A stretch of DNA of 64,000 nucleotides from NCBI RefSeq assembly GCF_905475395.1, contig NC_058339.1, positions 56,491,172 through 56,555,171 of the forward strand, in the 5' to 3' direction. Shown piece by piece: positions 10,956 through 22,699 of this stretch (its first letter is position 1; each line of letters begins with the position of its first letter). Both the position numbers and the translations under genes were made by a program. This DNA comes from Chrysoperla carnea (lineage: Eukaryota; Arthropoda; Insecta; Neuroptera; Chrysopidae). Under the pieces are notes generated by a model. That model searched no databases. It was not told the origin of the DNA and saw nothing but the letters and a program-made list of their open reading frames with translations.

Positions 10956-11871
10956 ATTCTAACTTAATTTTATTTAATTGAAACAAGGCAGATCGAGTAA
11001 AATATAAATTCCCGTTTTTCATGGAATTAAAATATTAAAAGTAAACTAATAAACTGAACATATTAACTTTTACAAAATAAATGTTTTGCAGAGGTTAGGA
11101 AGGAATGTGCTTCAGTAAATGTATGCTAGTGCGTTCAACTGTTCAACTACTTAGAGCGCAATTTACGTGTTAGTCCAATCCATGTTTTAATTTTATTTTC
11201 GATAAATTGATTATAATATCTAATCATTTTATAATCTCAGCTAAACTATCTGTATTTAATTAAAAAAATGTTAATACTAAAATACCATAAAAGGCGTAAC
11301 CAATTCCGTCCGCGGTATGCTTAGGGTAGCGGGATCGATTCCCGCCGTCGCAACAAAATGAATTTAATTAATAGCTGTGATGGGCTGGTGTAGTGCATGG
11401 TATATGCATGAAGGAGGTGCACTCAGCCTCCGAAATTGAGGAGCTGATAAATGAAATTATCAGCGGAAAGGTGGTAAAACACATATATGGTATCACAATG
11501 TGCTCTATAGCCTAAGTGTGTCCTTCGTGGACAGCCTATATAACCTAACCTAACCTAGATCTAAATAAACAAAATACATTGGGAAGCTATTCAATCAATA
11601 TTCTCCTGTAAAATGAATCGTTTGGATGAGGTTTTAGTTTTCAATAACAATCAACATTTACAAATATATAATTTAAAATTTATTTATTCATAATAAGAGA
11701 TTTACAAATTTACAACAAATAATTATTGTAAATTAATAAAAATGAGTTCAAATATGTGGTCGTATACCAGTATTATGCGTAATTTATTTGTACACACAAT
11801 AAGTACCTAATATATAATCAACAAAAGAAGTCTTCATATTTTTCATTACATGCATTGTTGTTATTTCAAAG
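10956..11871. other. Intergenic with one SINE
   Basis: This is the 5' flank of the SWSAP1-like gene and the 3' flank of GPA2. Outside the SINE at about 11300-11560 I see only AT-rich sequence. Confidence 0.5.
11300..11560 (+). mobile_element. tRNA-derived SINE with CCTAA-type tail
   Basis: The head contains GGGATCGATTCCCGCC (11331-11346), close to the pol III B box GGTTCGANTCC. It is preceded by a GC-rich tRNA-like stretch (GTCCGCGGTATGCTTAGGG), unlike the AT-rich surroundings. The body is GC-richer than its flanks and ends ATAACCTAACCTAACCTAG, three copies of the CCTAA unit, which is the complement of the insect telomere repeat TTAGG. No open frame is present. Ends are approximate and no target duplication was identified. 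Confidence 0.65.
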
Positions 11872-13960
11872 TTAGTCTTTTTTACAATGATAACATGCAC
11901 AATTTGTTGCTGACTTAAATGTCAATGTTTTAATCCCATCCAGACATAATACTTTAATAGGTACCTGAAACAGGGAAAGTAAGATAAGCTCGTCTTGTTA
12001 AATCAGATTAAAAACAACGCCAACTCATGCTAAATCAATCTGTATTAACTCAACCGAACTTGGATTGTGTTAACACGGTTTCATTTGGCGTTAGCTGGAG
12101 TGGTTCTTGACAACTTGTGGGTGGCTGGACTACTTTCTGTGGTAGAGAGGTCTTTATACATACATACTGTTCTATTGCATGAATACTGACACTGAATTAA
12201 CTCTGCAGAAAAGTATTACTCAAAGAAAAGCTTTACAGGAAACTTCCAAAAACAAGCTGGGTGTCGAATAATTTAATAAAATGTTAACCCAAAAGTTTTT
12301 ATTTCTTATAAGCAACTACTTTTTGATTTAAATTTTAAACTTAAACTATTATTGACTTATTGGTAATACATACATCTTCAGTTTCCATAATATTACAACA
12401 TTGCCCAACGGATGTAACAGGCTGTCCAGGATTTGCATTTGGCGATGATGGTATTGCCCAACTTTCACAGAAACCTCGGCATGCATTTGTGGTCATTTGA
12501 AATTCTACGCAATCGGGAATGCTAATTTTTCTAGTGTGTCCTGAAAATTATGATTTTTTAAATTTTATTTAAAATTTTTTTATTTACATTTGTCGCACGG
12601 AAAGTAATGCGGGAAGAAACTGTTTATCTTGAATGAGCCCAAAAAAACATATATATAATATTCGATCTGAGATCTATGACATTAGAGACAATGGTCTTTT
12701 ATAGTAACTTGGGAATTCTAGCTTTGTGCGATTGTTAAATTATTTTTGAAAATGATGATAACCTAGTTAATGAATTATTTTATATATTTAAATGATATGG
12801 TGGAATTAATTACTTCATGCAATAAGTAATTAGTTAACTACATAATTAACAATATTTTCAGAATTATTAAAAAATCAATAGTAAAAAACACTAATAAATA
12901 TTAATATTTATGGGTTTTGCATCTAAAATGATAAAACTTCAAATTAAAATAAAAACTTTGTGTGTGTGATTCTATTTTATACGAAAGAGTATTTTATATG
13001 TAAATAAAGAGTATTTTATGCGGCCGAAATGTAGCCCACATATTTGCTGGCAGGGGCTTGTGAGAAAAATATAATTTTTCGATTACTCGACCGAATAAAT
13101 TCTGTTTGGCATCATCAATGGCATTATTTGTGCTTACTCTTTAGGAAACTCGATCAAACTTTTCGTTTCGCCGTCGTTCGCCATATTGTTTATTTATTGA
13201 ACTGGTTGATTTAAATTATTTTATCAAACGATAAAAAGTCGACTCGTATTGGATATTGCAGGCGATTTGAGCCAACGAAAAAAAACTGATGGGTTTTAAT
13301 AAAAAATTTCTATAATTGCCGTGTGTTATCCAGCACTGCATGTAATGGTGTATAAAGATTTCCCTAATATCGGGAATATCGATAATAAGATTTCCCTAAT
13401 ATCGGGTCTAATAGACTATAACTTCTTCAAATTTTATCATTTTAAATTGAAACCCCTTTATTATTACCTATGTGAAATTTATTATCTAAAAACTAATATA
13501 AAAATTTATTAATTAAAATTTTTAACATTACAAAACTACGCACGTTGAGTGTTTAAATAACACGCTACGACTAACATTGCCGTCATAAAAGCTTTCCGCT
13601 GCGTAGCCTTGGAGTAATGGCAATTTCGAAATTATGATAATTCTTGTCAAGTCGTTCGAATGGTAGATAATGATTGTAATTAGGCGTCTATACCATTTTG
13701 TTTAAATTTTCTCTGTCGTATTTCAACAGAGATGATAGCCATTTTGAATTTTTAAGTTCTTTTTTTGGAAGTGACTTTCAAAATATATATAATTTTAAAA
13801 AAATGTAAGAGAGAAAACAGGCTAATATTTTATTATACTTACCAACTTTATGGCAACCAGGTTTTTCCCAAGCATCTCTTGCCCACACATTAGCCATTGC
13901 CGTCACGAGAGTTATCACAAAAATTAATGCAAATATATTCATATGGAGTTGCTTAAACAT
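11872..13960 (-). CDS. GPA2: Glycoprotein hormone alpha-2 subunit (thyrostimulin alpha)
   Basis: Three exons, 13960-13843, 12540-12374 and 11964-11872, give 125 residues (119 if the internal ATG at 13942 is used). GPA2 pairs with GPB5 to form a secreted heterodimer that activates an LGR1-type receptor; in insects it is linked to ion and water balance. A signal peptide (MNIFALIFVITLVTAMANVW) precedes the cystine-knot domain. Ten cysteines are present with family signatures GCHKVG, IPDCVEF, NACRGFCESWAIPSS, SVGQCCNIMET, VLCLDG and NCACYHCKKD. Phases match the known two-intron pattern of this family. The first ATG (13960) lies just after a possible acceptor TTTTGCAG, so a 5' non-coding exon is likely upstream. 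The stop directly follows CHCKK-type family ending; nothing is missing. Confidence 0.95.
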
Positions 13961-14199
13961 TTGACAATACACTATTAATTTGGAAGTTTTACCTGCAAAA
14001 TTTAAGAAAATTGTTATATGCAAATGGTTTTTTTACAAACTTTTATTTAACTTCAATTGTATGTATTAATTATATGTATGTACGTGTCTTGGAGTTTTGC
14101 AAGACAAATTTGACGCACTTGCCGATCTTCTGAAATTTTGTATGAATATGTAAATCGGATGACAATCTATTTTTATGGAAAGTATGGCCTGATTTTCCC

Positions 14200-14337
14200 A
14201 TCCCAAAAATTCGAAAAATTCTTTCAAATATTTTCGAAACGAATTTTTTTTTTAATTTTTTACTTTTCAAGCATTCAACACTTTCTATACAGAGTACTAC
14301 AACAATTAACTCAGTCAATTGTTTTCATTTTTACTTT
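14200..14337 (+). repeat. R1 dispersed repeat, 3' end fragment
   Basis: It contains AACAATTAACTCAGTCAATT followed by GTTTTCATTTTTAC, the terminal block of the R1 family, preceded by the CAACACTTTCTATA motif shared with the copy at 20303-20929. Confidence 0.7.
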
Positions 14338-14849
14338 GCATTTCCACATGATTATTATAACGAGTAATTTTTGGATGGGGCTCCCAAATTTGGTTTTGTC
14401 TCGGGGACTTTTTAGCTCTACTTTTAGCCTTGGCTGAGACAGTAAGCTGGATAGACAGAAAGGTACGACACAATAGTCATCCTATAACGGTTCTTGATTA
14501 ACTTTCCAGTATAGGGAAGTTCTTATAATCGGTCCGAAAAGCCAAACCTTTTAGATGGAAGTCTGTGCGTGCACACTTGTATATGTTTTATTTTCGAGGA
14601 CATATTTTCGTTAACGATTTCTAGTGAATGAAGGGTGATTTAGATCTCGGATTTGTGCCAATCGTTGCTTAATAACATCAAGATGTTATTATAATTTATC
14701 TCCTGATCATTTAAACTGTAAAACAAATATTTACGATAATTGATTTCATGAATGTATTAAATTTTTATTTTAAAGCGCTAGGTTTCGATCTCAGTATCCT
14801 CTGCATAGAAAGCGAGTATTTCATTTCTAAACCACACAACTACACCGTA

Positions 14850-15270
14850 TGAAACCACGGTTTTTGTTTTAAATGATAAAACATACTTGAAACTTCGAGA
14901 GTGGCTTCCTTTTGATGAGTGTACCAGAATTTCCTCTGCGATTTTTTTCGAAAGAGCTACGTTTTCAAATGAGCATGATGACGTCATATCTGAGTTATCG
15001 TTTTGTAAAAGCGCAGCAGGGAATTTGTCGAAAAAAATATTTTATTATTTAATAATTATTAATGTTATCAAGAAGTCAGAGTGTCCGAAAAAATCAATGC
15101 TTGGTTTATTCAGAACGATAACTCAAATATGACATCATGGCGCTCAATTGAAAAAGCAGGCTTTTTCGAAAAAAATCGTAGAGAAAAGTTTGGTAGACTC
15201 ACCAAAAGGAAGCCACTCACGAAGATTCAATTATGTATTTATCATTTAAAAAAATTCGTGGTATCCCACC
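14850..15270. mobile_element. Foldback/MITE element with about 150-bp inverted arms
   Basis: The left arm (about 14853-15005) carries GAGTGGCTTCCTTTTGATGA and ATATCTGAGTTATCGTTTTG. The right arm (about 15111-15263), read in reverse, gives GAGTGGCTTCCTTTTGGTGA and ATATTTGAGTTATCGTTCTG. The arms differ at roughly one base in six to eight, so the insertion is old. The two apparent open frames across it are by-products of the palindrome. Confidence 0.75.
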
Positions 15271-15923
15271 GTCTGAACTCTATTATAATTTAATTATAAT
15301 TAATTTAAGTGTTTTAGGCAGTTATAGAAAGCTATTTTCATCATCTGCTAGAATGAATGTCACTATAAGAGTCGCACTGACGTTGGCAGCTTGTTTTCGT
15401 TTTTGTTGATGAAACCTTAAAATTTAACTTTATATTAATGATTCTCACTATACCACGATAGCTTAATACTTAAAAACTGTATCTAAAATCAATTTTTTTA
15501 AACACGTACAAATTGATTTGTAATGTCTACTAGGTTTTATGTTCATATTTTTATGAGTCGTAAATATAACACTTCTATCCATACTAAAATCAATTAGGTG
15601 GGCATTGTTTAATGTTTTACGAATTATAATTTTTTTTTCTTTGTAATTATTAATTATGTCACTAATGGGTACGCAGTGTGATATTACATAAAATTGTAGA
15701 GACTTTTTGGGAGCTAATTTTTTTCCCCTACAAATCTTTAATATTAGGTACTATTAAAATAATTTATGTTTATTGAATAAAATTTTATGGTTCAAAGTAT
15801 GGAAAATTGGGACATTTGTAGTAATTGAATCATTGATTGACTTAATCACTCAATTGATGGACCGTATTGTGTATGTATCCCGTAATAGTTCATAGCCCGT
15901 ACAATACAGTGGTATTATTATTA

Positions 15924-16234
15924 TACGGAATGTTCGATTTACATCTAGGCATATAAATATCACGAGTATGACAGAGTACATGCGTTAAGCAATACCTCTA
16001 AGTAAGAGGTATTATGGGTGTTATATGAAATTGCAAAAGTGACTTGTATCGTGGCTTGTCTGTTGTAGTTCATCTATTCAAATAAGAAACTCTCATTCTC
16101 CAAGCGTCTTACTATCTCAACGCATATCGAAGCTTCATGTATATAATACCTCTCATTTAGATGCATTGCTTAACTCATGTATTCTGCCATATTCGTGATA
16201 TTTATATGCCTAGAATAAAAACCGAACAATCGGC
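15924..16234. mobile_element. MITE with about 90-bp terminal inverted repeats
   Basis: The left end runs TGTTCGATTTACATCTAGGC then ATATAAATATCACGAGTATG. The inverted right end reads TGTTCGGTTTTTATTCTAGG then CATATAAATATCACGAATAT. Both continue through a GTTAAGCAAT block and GAGAGGTATTAT-like sequence. Length is about 310 bp with no coding. The target duplication is unclear. Confidence 0.75.
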
Positions 16235-17723
16235 GTTGAATAAATAGTTGAATATTAACAAACTATAGTAGCTTATAACAATACTGTTAAAGTCATTCTA
16301 TTAACCACTGTTGTTTTTTTAAGATTTTAGTCTGCTTATGATTGCCATACTGACTGCCCCAATAAAATTTACCTCATTATAAGTAGGGCAATTTTTAGAT
16401 TGTTTTGTTTTTGAAATTGCATGTGCCTTCTTTTTCAGATATCGCGCGCGCATTCGTAATTATTACTATAGTTTGGTGGTAACTGAATATCGATTTTAGA
16501 TATCGACTCATTCATAGCCTCTATACTACTTTTAAAGCCGTACACAGTGGTAAAATTAATCATACAAAGGTTTTTATTTATTCTGTACACTTTGATTTTG
16601 AAGAAATTAAAAACATGATTCATCAAATGCTCGAAAGCTCAAAGATTTGATGGTTCCGTACCAAGTAATTTGATAAATTAGGTTATTACGATTGTTTTGA
16701 TTTTTTTTACTGTAAGAATTTAATTTTTTTAAACAGTTTTGACTTCCGAATAAGATATCAGATTTTCGATATCGATTCTAGAGATTTAACCCTAGATCGG
16801 ATTATTTTCTTCTTTCATTTTTTTTTTCTAAACTAACTTTTTGAAATTTTGCGATTGCCAATTTATATTTTCAGATTTAGATTTAGCGATTTTGAGAACC
16901 CCTTTATGTGAAAAACGACAAGTTTATCAAGGATACCAAAGTTAATTTTTTTTTTCCTGAAGAGGTTTCGCAGGCCATTGATAAAAAAGGGTTTTTTTCT
17001 ACAAACCTGCTGAGTTACTGAATGAGCTACTTTGCTCGAATTATTTGTTGAGGTTTTTGTGGAGATTTGAATTATTGATTATCTACGGTATTAATTTTGT
17101 TCCCATTGAATGTTTAAGCAATTTGGCAATGAAATACGTACATTAATTATATACTAAAATTAAATCAATAATTTCAGAAATTTATGGTGATTTTTGTAGG
17201 GTTTTAAGTCTTTTGGTCAAGATAATATCAATAGGTATGTTTTTCTAAAATATAATTCGAAATTAGTAACTAAAGTAAAAAATTTGAAAGTATTTTTCAA
17301 TAGTGGTTTTGAACCTTTAATGGTTGAGCTTAAATCGCACTTTAACACACTACCTTTCTATACCTATGACTTGGCAATATTAAAATGCAACAAGGAAAAA
17401 TGCAATATGTTTTTTCTTTTCTATTTTTTTGCAATATCTATCAATATGATAATTTAGTTTTTTTCAGTAGGGATATTTTTAGTATAAAAACTGTCATTTT
17501 ATAATCCAGAGGCATTAATATTCAATATGTAAATAAATTAAATTTCAATATTAATTAGCTGAAAACTGTTGAAAAATTCACCACCTAATCAATCATTTTC
17601 GAATTTTGTAGCAGAATTTTTCACCAAAATTTTGGACAAACTAAAATTTAACTTTCTACGTGATCACCTTTAGATAAGACCCCTTCAAAGTTTGTAACGA
17701 ACGAATCAAAATAATATTAAGGA

Positions 17724-18214
17724 CGAGTGAAAACAAACAATTGACTGAATTAATTGTTGAAATACTATGCATAGAAAACATTGATTACTCTATCACATTA
17801 CACAAACATACATGTCACACATACATAACTGATATTCCCATATAATGCATACTATAAATTTTACGCCTATTTGCGCCCTCATGGGTAAACAGTGATGTTT
17901 ACGAAAAAATGTTTCAAACAAAAGTTGGTTATTTTTTTATAAGGAAGATTTTTTACATTTAAACTTTTGTTCTATCTCTAACGGCCCAATGTTTTAAACT
18001 CACTTTTTACGTCCTGAGTACGCTGTAAAAATTTCAGCTTGATATCTTTTTTCGTTTTTGAGCTATCATATTCACAGGCGGACGGACGGACACCCGAAAA
18101 TGGACTTATTAGTATTAAATTAAAATTTTTTTCGTAGCATCAATATTTTTAAGCGTTACAAACTTGTGACTAAACTTAGTATACCTTGCATATTACATAT
18201 ATGCGTGGTATAAT
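17724..18214 (-). repeat. R1 dispersed repeat, near-complete copy
   Basis: It opens with GAGTGAAAACAAACAATTGA and closes with the TTAAGCGTTACAAACTTG block and TATACCTTGCATATTACATA. Internal landmarks are CATACATAACTGATATTC, CAGTGATGTTTACG, ACGTCCTGAGTACGCTG and GATATCTTTTTTCG. A run of the CGGACGGACGGACA type precedes the 5' block. It has no coding capacity. Confidence 0.85.
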
Positions 18215-18329
18215 AACTTTGGGGAGAGCATAAGTGGGAAAGCAGAAACAGGAGCAAGTATCACTTTTAAACGAAAGGAGTTTAGTTTTTCGAACGCTTT
18301 AAGGTATTTAAAATAGCCAAAAAAAAATT

Positions 18330-18615
18330 AGTATACTCTGTACATATCAAATATATATCAATTAGTCCCCAGCTTGTATCGCTTAGAAAAATTGATAATA
18401 GGAACAAAATTTGGGTAAAAGATTTCATAATAAGATTCTTTGTGTCCATTATTTCCAAAGTTATAAAAGATACGGAGTTTAAAATTTGCAGTTAGCTTCA
18501 ACTATAGTGGTTTGTGAAAAATTCTCGAAAAAAATTCAAGAAAATACTTTCAAATATTTTCGAACTTTTCAAAAATGGTGGTCGAAAAGCCGCAATAATT
18601 GTATGAAAGGTATGA
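18330..18615 (+). repeat. Diverged R1-related fragment
   Basis: ATATATATCAATTAGTCCCC followed by TTGTATCGCTTAG is a decayed R1 5' block. AAAGTTATAAAAGATACGGA and GCAGTTAGCTTCAACTA match a segment also found in the copies at 18744 and 20303. It is older than the other copies. Confidence 0.6.
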
Positions 18616-18743
18616 AACATCTTTGGAATATAGGGGATCAAATTTCAATTCGACAAATATTTTTGTCAATATGATGTAAAATTACTGAAACAGAATAATT
18701 AAAAAAAAAAAATTATTAAAGATAGATTAAAAGTAACATATTA

Positions 18744-19312
18744 TTATACCCTATAAGTATATATGAAATATATATCAAGGTATACTAATTTTAGTCCCAA
18801 ATTTGTTACGCTTAGAAATATTGATGCTGCATTGACAAAATTTATCTGTCTGTCGCACCGTCTGTTCTTCCTACATCACGATAACTCAAAAGCGAAAAGA
18901 CAAATCATGGTGAAATTTTTATAGCGTATTCAGGACGTAAATGGGGGTTTGAGTTTGGAAATGAGCAATATAGGTCAATTGGGTCTTTGGTCCTACGGAC
19001 GTAGGGTCCATGCTGCAAATCGTTAGAGATAGAAAGTAGTTTAAATACAAAAAATTTTCTTTATAAACAAAATAAGGAATTTTTTTTTGAAACATTTTTT
19101 CGTAAATATATTTGTTTTTTCGGAAGAGAGCAAAATTAGGGCCAAGTTTTAGTGTCCATTTTCTACAAAGCTATAAAAGGTAGAGAGTTGTAAGTTTGTA
19201 CGTAGCTTCAATTAGTGAGTTATGTTAAAGATTTTCGACAAAAATAGTTTTCTAGAAAATACTTCGAAAAAATTTCGAAAAAAGAAAAAACGGAGGCTGG
19301 AAGGTCGCATAA
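18744..19312 (+). repeat. R1 dispersed repeat copy, 3' truncated or variant
   Basis: It begins ATATGAAATATATATCAAGG and TTTAGTCCCAAATTTGTTAC, then CATCACGATAACTCAAAAGC. It continues into CTATAAAAGGTAGAGAGTTG and a GAAAATACTTCGAAAAAATT end instead of the usual CAATTGACTGAGTT end, so it belongs to an R1 variant. Confidence 0.75.
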
Positions 19313-19828
19313 ATGTATTTGTTATTTTAAACTTCACTAATTATTAAAACATGGTTAATTGTAGTATTGATCCAAAATTGCTAGTGAAAAACTACCTAAT
19401 TTTTGACAAATTGTGTGTATTTGTGGAAATACTGATTATAAACTTTTTCATAGAAACGGGGCATTTTGTAAATTTCCTAATTTTTCGTTAAGGATTTGGA
19501 GATTAGAACTAGTAAAAATTTTATAAAATACTCTTATTTAATTTACCATCTAAAAACTTAAAAGAATAATAGCGGGTTTATTATTTTGTTTATTTTTATA
19601 CAAATTATCTACTTATACCATTTAGTAATTATAATTTATTTTTATAATTTATTAAAATAAATGTACCTAATTGTAGCTAGAGTACCTCCTACATCCTTAA
19701 ATTATTTAAGTAGCCTACCAAATTTTTAATTTTTTTATTTAAGTTTTTTTTCTCGAATTATTAGGGGGGGAAACTGATAATCTAAAGAGACAGAATACCA
19801 TTTAAAATAAGAAAATTTTTGTTTTAAC

Positions 19829-20210
19829 CAGTGGCATAGCTCGCCTTGGAGGGGCCCTGTATCAAAATTAGTTGTGAGGCCCAAATGATGGGTAAAGATT
19901 TCTTACAAAAGAAACCAAAATGCTTGCATTAAATTAAAATAAATATTTATTGATTATCACTTCCCCCTAAAAATTGAGCTAGCCAAACAATTCAAATTAA
20001 ATATACACTTTTCTTGCCTTTTTTCGGCAAATTAATTTATTAAATCATCTATAGCTGAAGACTTCAGTTTTTCTAAAATTTCTGCCTCTATAGACAATAG
20101 TGACAAGTCTGATAGCATTTTTTTAATTTTTGCTTACATATGTTAGGGGCCTCTGTAGCCCGGGGCCCCGTATCATTTATACGGCTAATACGGCGGTAGC
20201 TACGCCCATG
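19829..20210 (-). mobile_element. Non-autonomous hAT element with transposase C-terminal remnant
   Basis: The ends read CAGTGGCATAGC and GCTACGCCCATG, an imperfect inverted pair of hAT type. It is flanked on both sides by the 8-bp duplication GTTTTAAC (19821-19828 and 20211-20218), the hAT hallmark. On the minus strand about 20040-20100 reads LLSIEAEILEKLKSSAIDDL, resembling the C-terminal dimerisation end of ZMYM/zinc-finger hAT transposases. The rest of the transposase is missing, so this is an internally deleted copy. Confidence 0.85.
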
Positions 20211-20302
20211 GTTTTAACCTTTTTTCAAAATCCGAAAATTGAAACTGAAATTGAGAGGAATAATCTAGTTGTTTTTGATAAAATTGCGTTTTTTTCTCCT
20301 GC

Positions 20303-20929
20303 AGGTATATATGAATTATTAGTCCCAAGTTTGTAACGTTTAGAAATATTGAAGATACGAAAAAAATTTTGGTACATATATATTCATAAAATCACCTAAT
20401 TAGTCCAATTCCCGGCTGTCCACCCGTCTGTCCATCCGTCCGTGATCACGATAGCTCAAAAACGAAAAAAGATATTGAAATTTTTATAGCGTCCTAAGGA
20501 CGTAAAAAGTGGGTTTGAGTTCGTAAACGAGTAACATAGATTAATTGGGTCTTGGGACCCATCTGGTAAGCCGTTAGAGATAGAACAAAAATTTAAATAT
20601 AAAAAATGTTCTTTATAAAAATTAAACAACTTTTGTTTGAAACATTTTTTTCTAAAAATCACTGTTTATTCGTGAGAGCGCACATTAAGACATTTTCTCC
20701 GAAACTATAAAAGATACGGAGTTGAATTTTGCAGCTTCAACTAGTGTTGTTCTGAAATATTCTCAAAAAAAATTCTAGAAAATACTTTTAAAAATTTTCG
20801 AAAATCAAATAAATGTGTTAATTTTTTAAAATCTTGAAATTTATAAAATAATAATACAAGCACTTATTTCAACACTTTCTATATTGGTTATTTCAACAAT
20901 TAACTCAGTCAATTGTTTGTTTCCACTTG
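20303..20929 (+). repeat. R1 dispersed repeat, full-length variant
   Basis: It starts GGTATATATGAATTATTAGT with CCCAAGTTTGTAACG and ends CAATTGTTTGTTTCCACTTG. The TCCGTCCGTGATCACGATAG run, GTCTTGGGACCCATCTGGTA and CATCACTGTTTATTCGTG-like blocks are in order. It also includes the CTATAAAAGATACGGAGTTG segment absent from some copies, so R1 has at least two length forms. Confidence 0.85.
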
Positions 20930-22040
20930 TTTAAAATTTCGAAAAAGTAAACTATATCGAAATTTAAATAACTATATTCAACAATTTAGAAAATTTGGGA
21001 AAAAAATTGTAAAACTTTTCAATTTCTTGTCAAATTATGCTATTTTCGAAAAACGATTTCGAACAAAAATGTTATCCTTTTAATAACGAACAACCTTTAA
21101 ATTTAAAATGTTCTTCCATCTGTTACCACTTATGAATCAAAATGTCCTTTTAATTGAACCTGAAAACCTAGATCGATTTTTATATCATCTTAAATTGCGC
21201 GCCTTTGAATCCAATTTTTTTTTTTTCAAGTATTAATTTCAAGAATATGTCAAGTTTAAAAAAAAAATTGTTTTTAAAAAGAGTCATCCATGCAGTGAAG
21301 AAAAAAGTATACTATTTCAAATACAACAATGGAATAACAATTACTAACAACACAGTTAACAAAATGTATATATTAAACTTACCTGTTGAATATAGTTCGA
21401 TTGTATTAAACTTTAGCGCGAAGTACAACTGATTGTTCTTTAAGCGTCTTATTTAAATCACAAAAAACAAATAAATTGAAATTTTTGTTCGTTACAATGT
21501 TATAAACTGCAAACGTGGGGTGAAAAGTATAGGTATATGTGTACGGTATGCGTTCTGGGAAAATGTTACAGATTATTAGAAAACCATCGGCAAACTTATT
21601 GTTTTTTTTCTTTTTTTTTTTAATTTTTTATGATTATTATTTCTGTTTTGTTGAGAATAACCCTTCTTCCCTGGAAAACTTGATGTAAAGGACGCACCTA
21701 CAATTGTTAGAAAGCTCCGCCTACTATATGTACTATACATACATTTTACCTATTTTCTACTTATGGGACTTTTTGTAATTTAACATTGCGTGTCGAATAA
21801 TATTGTTCATCGAAAATGCAATGAATGTTTGTAATAATTTTTCATTCATATTTGTTTGCTGATTAATTAAGATCTGTAATTTTTATTATTATATTAACAA
21901 AGTAATGTATTACAATCAATATAATTATTTAGTACTTTTGGGCTGATAAGTTAATTCGAATGGATTTTGGTCTAGATAAGGATTCTGATGCATGTCAGAA
22001 AATTGATCAATTTGATTTTGATATGCAAGTTGACTCGTTG
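20930..22040. other. Spacer without recognised gene
   Basis: AT-rich DNA. The 75-codon frame at 21205-21432 is lysine/asparagine-rich with no recognisable domain; I treat it as chance. Confidence 0.45.
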
Positions 22041-22313
22041 CACTTAGCTTTGCGAGTTTATCACCTTTTGTTGAATAGTTCGGTAAGCTATAGTTTAGCT
22101 AGACTAGTTACACTTAGCTTTACGAGTTTATCACCCTTTGTTGAATAGTTCGGTAAGCTATAGTTTAGCTAGACTATTTGCACTTAGCTTTACGAGTTTA
22201 TCACCTTTTTTTGAATAGTTCAGTAAGCTATAGTTTACTAGACTAGTTACACTCAGCTTTACGAGTTTATCACCTTTTGTTGAATAGTTTGGTAAGTTAT
22301 AGTTAAGCGAATT
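22041..22313. repeat. 70-bp minisatellite, about 3.9 copies
   Basis: Units begin CACTTAGCTTTRCGAGTTTA at 22041, 22111 and 22181, and the fourth (CACTCAGCTTTACG) at 22250. Spacings are 70, 70 and 69 bp. Each unit contains TTGAATAGTTCGGTAAGCTA and TAGTTTAGCTAGACTA. Copies differ at a few positions only. No longer array is present here. Confidence 0.93.
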
Positions 22314-22379
22314 CATAATAGTTTTTTTTATTGGGTTTGATTAGATTAGATTTGAGTTAGGACTAAGTGTTATGAGATC

Positions 22380-22690
22380 TTTGTATGAATACCAGATTGA
22401 TTTATTTTATCTCCTTTGCGTCTCCAGTTTGGTCGTCGTTTAGTATTCACATAGAATGAGTATTTCTGTTTCTTCTTCTTGAAAAAGTCTGCAGAGATCG
22501 TTCTCTATTTTCGAGAAATAGTTTTTCGCTAGTTGCAAATGCTCTGAATTCTTTTACCATGAATAGGCTTTTTAAAGCGGCTTTGCATTGTCTCAGCCAT
22601 AAATGTTTGCCCAAGAGCGGTTAGAATCGTGTACCATATCCTTCTTACTGTGTTAGCCCAGAGATCTTATTATGATTCAGTTTTCTCATG
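22380..22690 (-). mobile_element. Decayed LINE, C-terminal ORF2 fragment
   Basis: On the minus strand the frame around 22430-22510 reads ENDLCRLFQEEETEILILCE. This matches the Cys-rich end that follows the RNase H or endonuclease region in many insect LINEs (CRxCxEEEETxxHLLCxC). One motif cysteine is a phenylalanine and stops lie on both sides. Short fragment, old. Confidence 0.5.
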
Positions 22691-22699
22691 ATTATATTG

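Larger units (their letters stand above)
13961..17723. other. Spacer between GPA2 and GPB5, left part
   Basis: No gene is recognisable. The stretch should hold the GPA2 promoter. It contains an R1 end at 14200-14337, a foldback at 14850-15270 and a MITE at 15924-16234. The remainder (15271-15923, 16235-17723) is AT-rich without supportable structure. Confidence 0.5.

Noticed and set aside
11300-11360. Functional tRNA gene
   Set aside because: A B box is present but I could not fold a full cloverleaf; the sequence continues into a SINE body.
14138-15293. Several frames of 69-99 codons on both strands
   Set aside because: They fall in an R1 end and a foldback element, where paired arms create mirrored frames.
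22041-22313. CRISPR-like array
   Set aside because: Units are contiguous 70-bp tandem copies without unique spacers, and the genome is eukaryotic.
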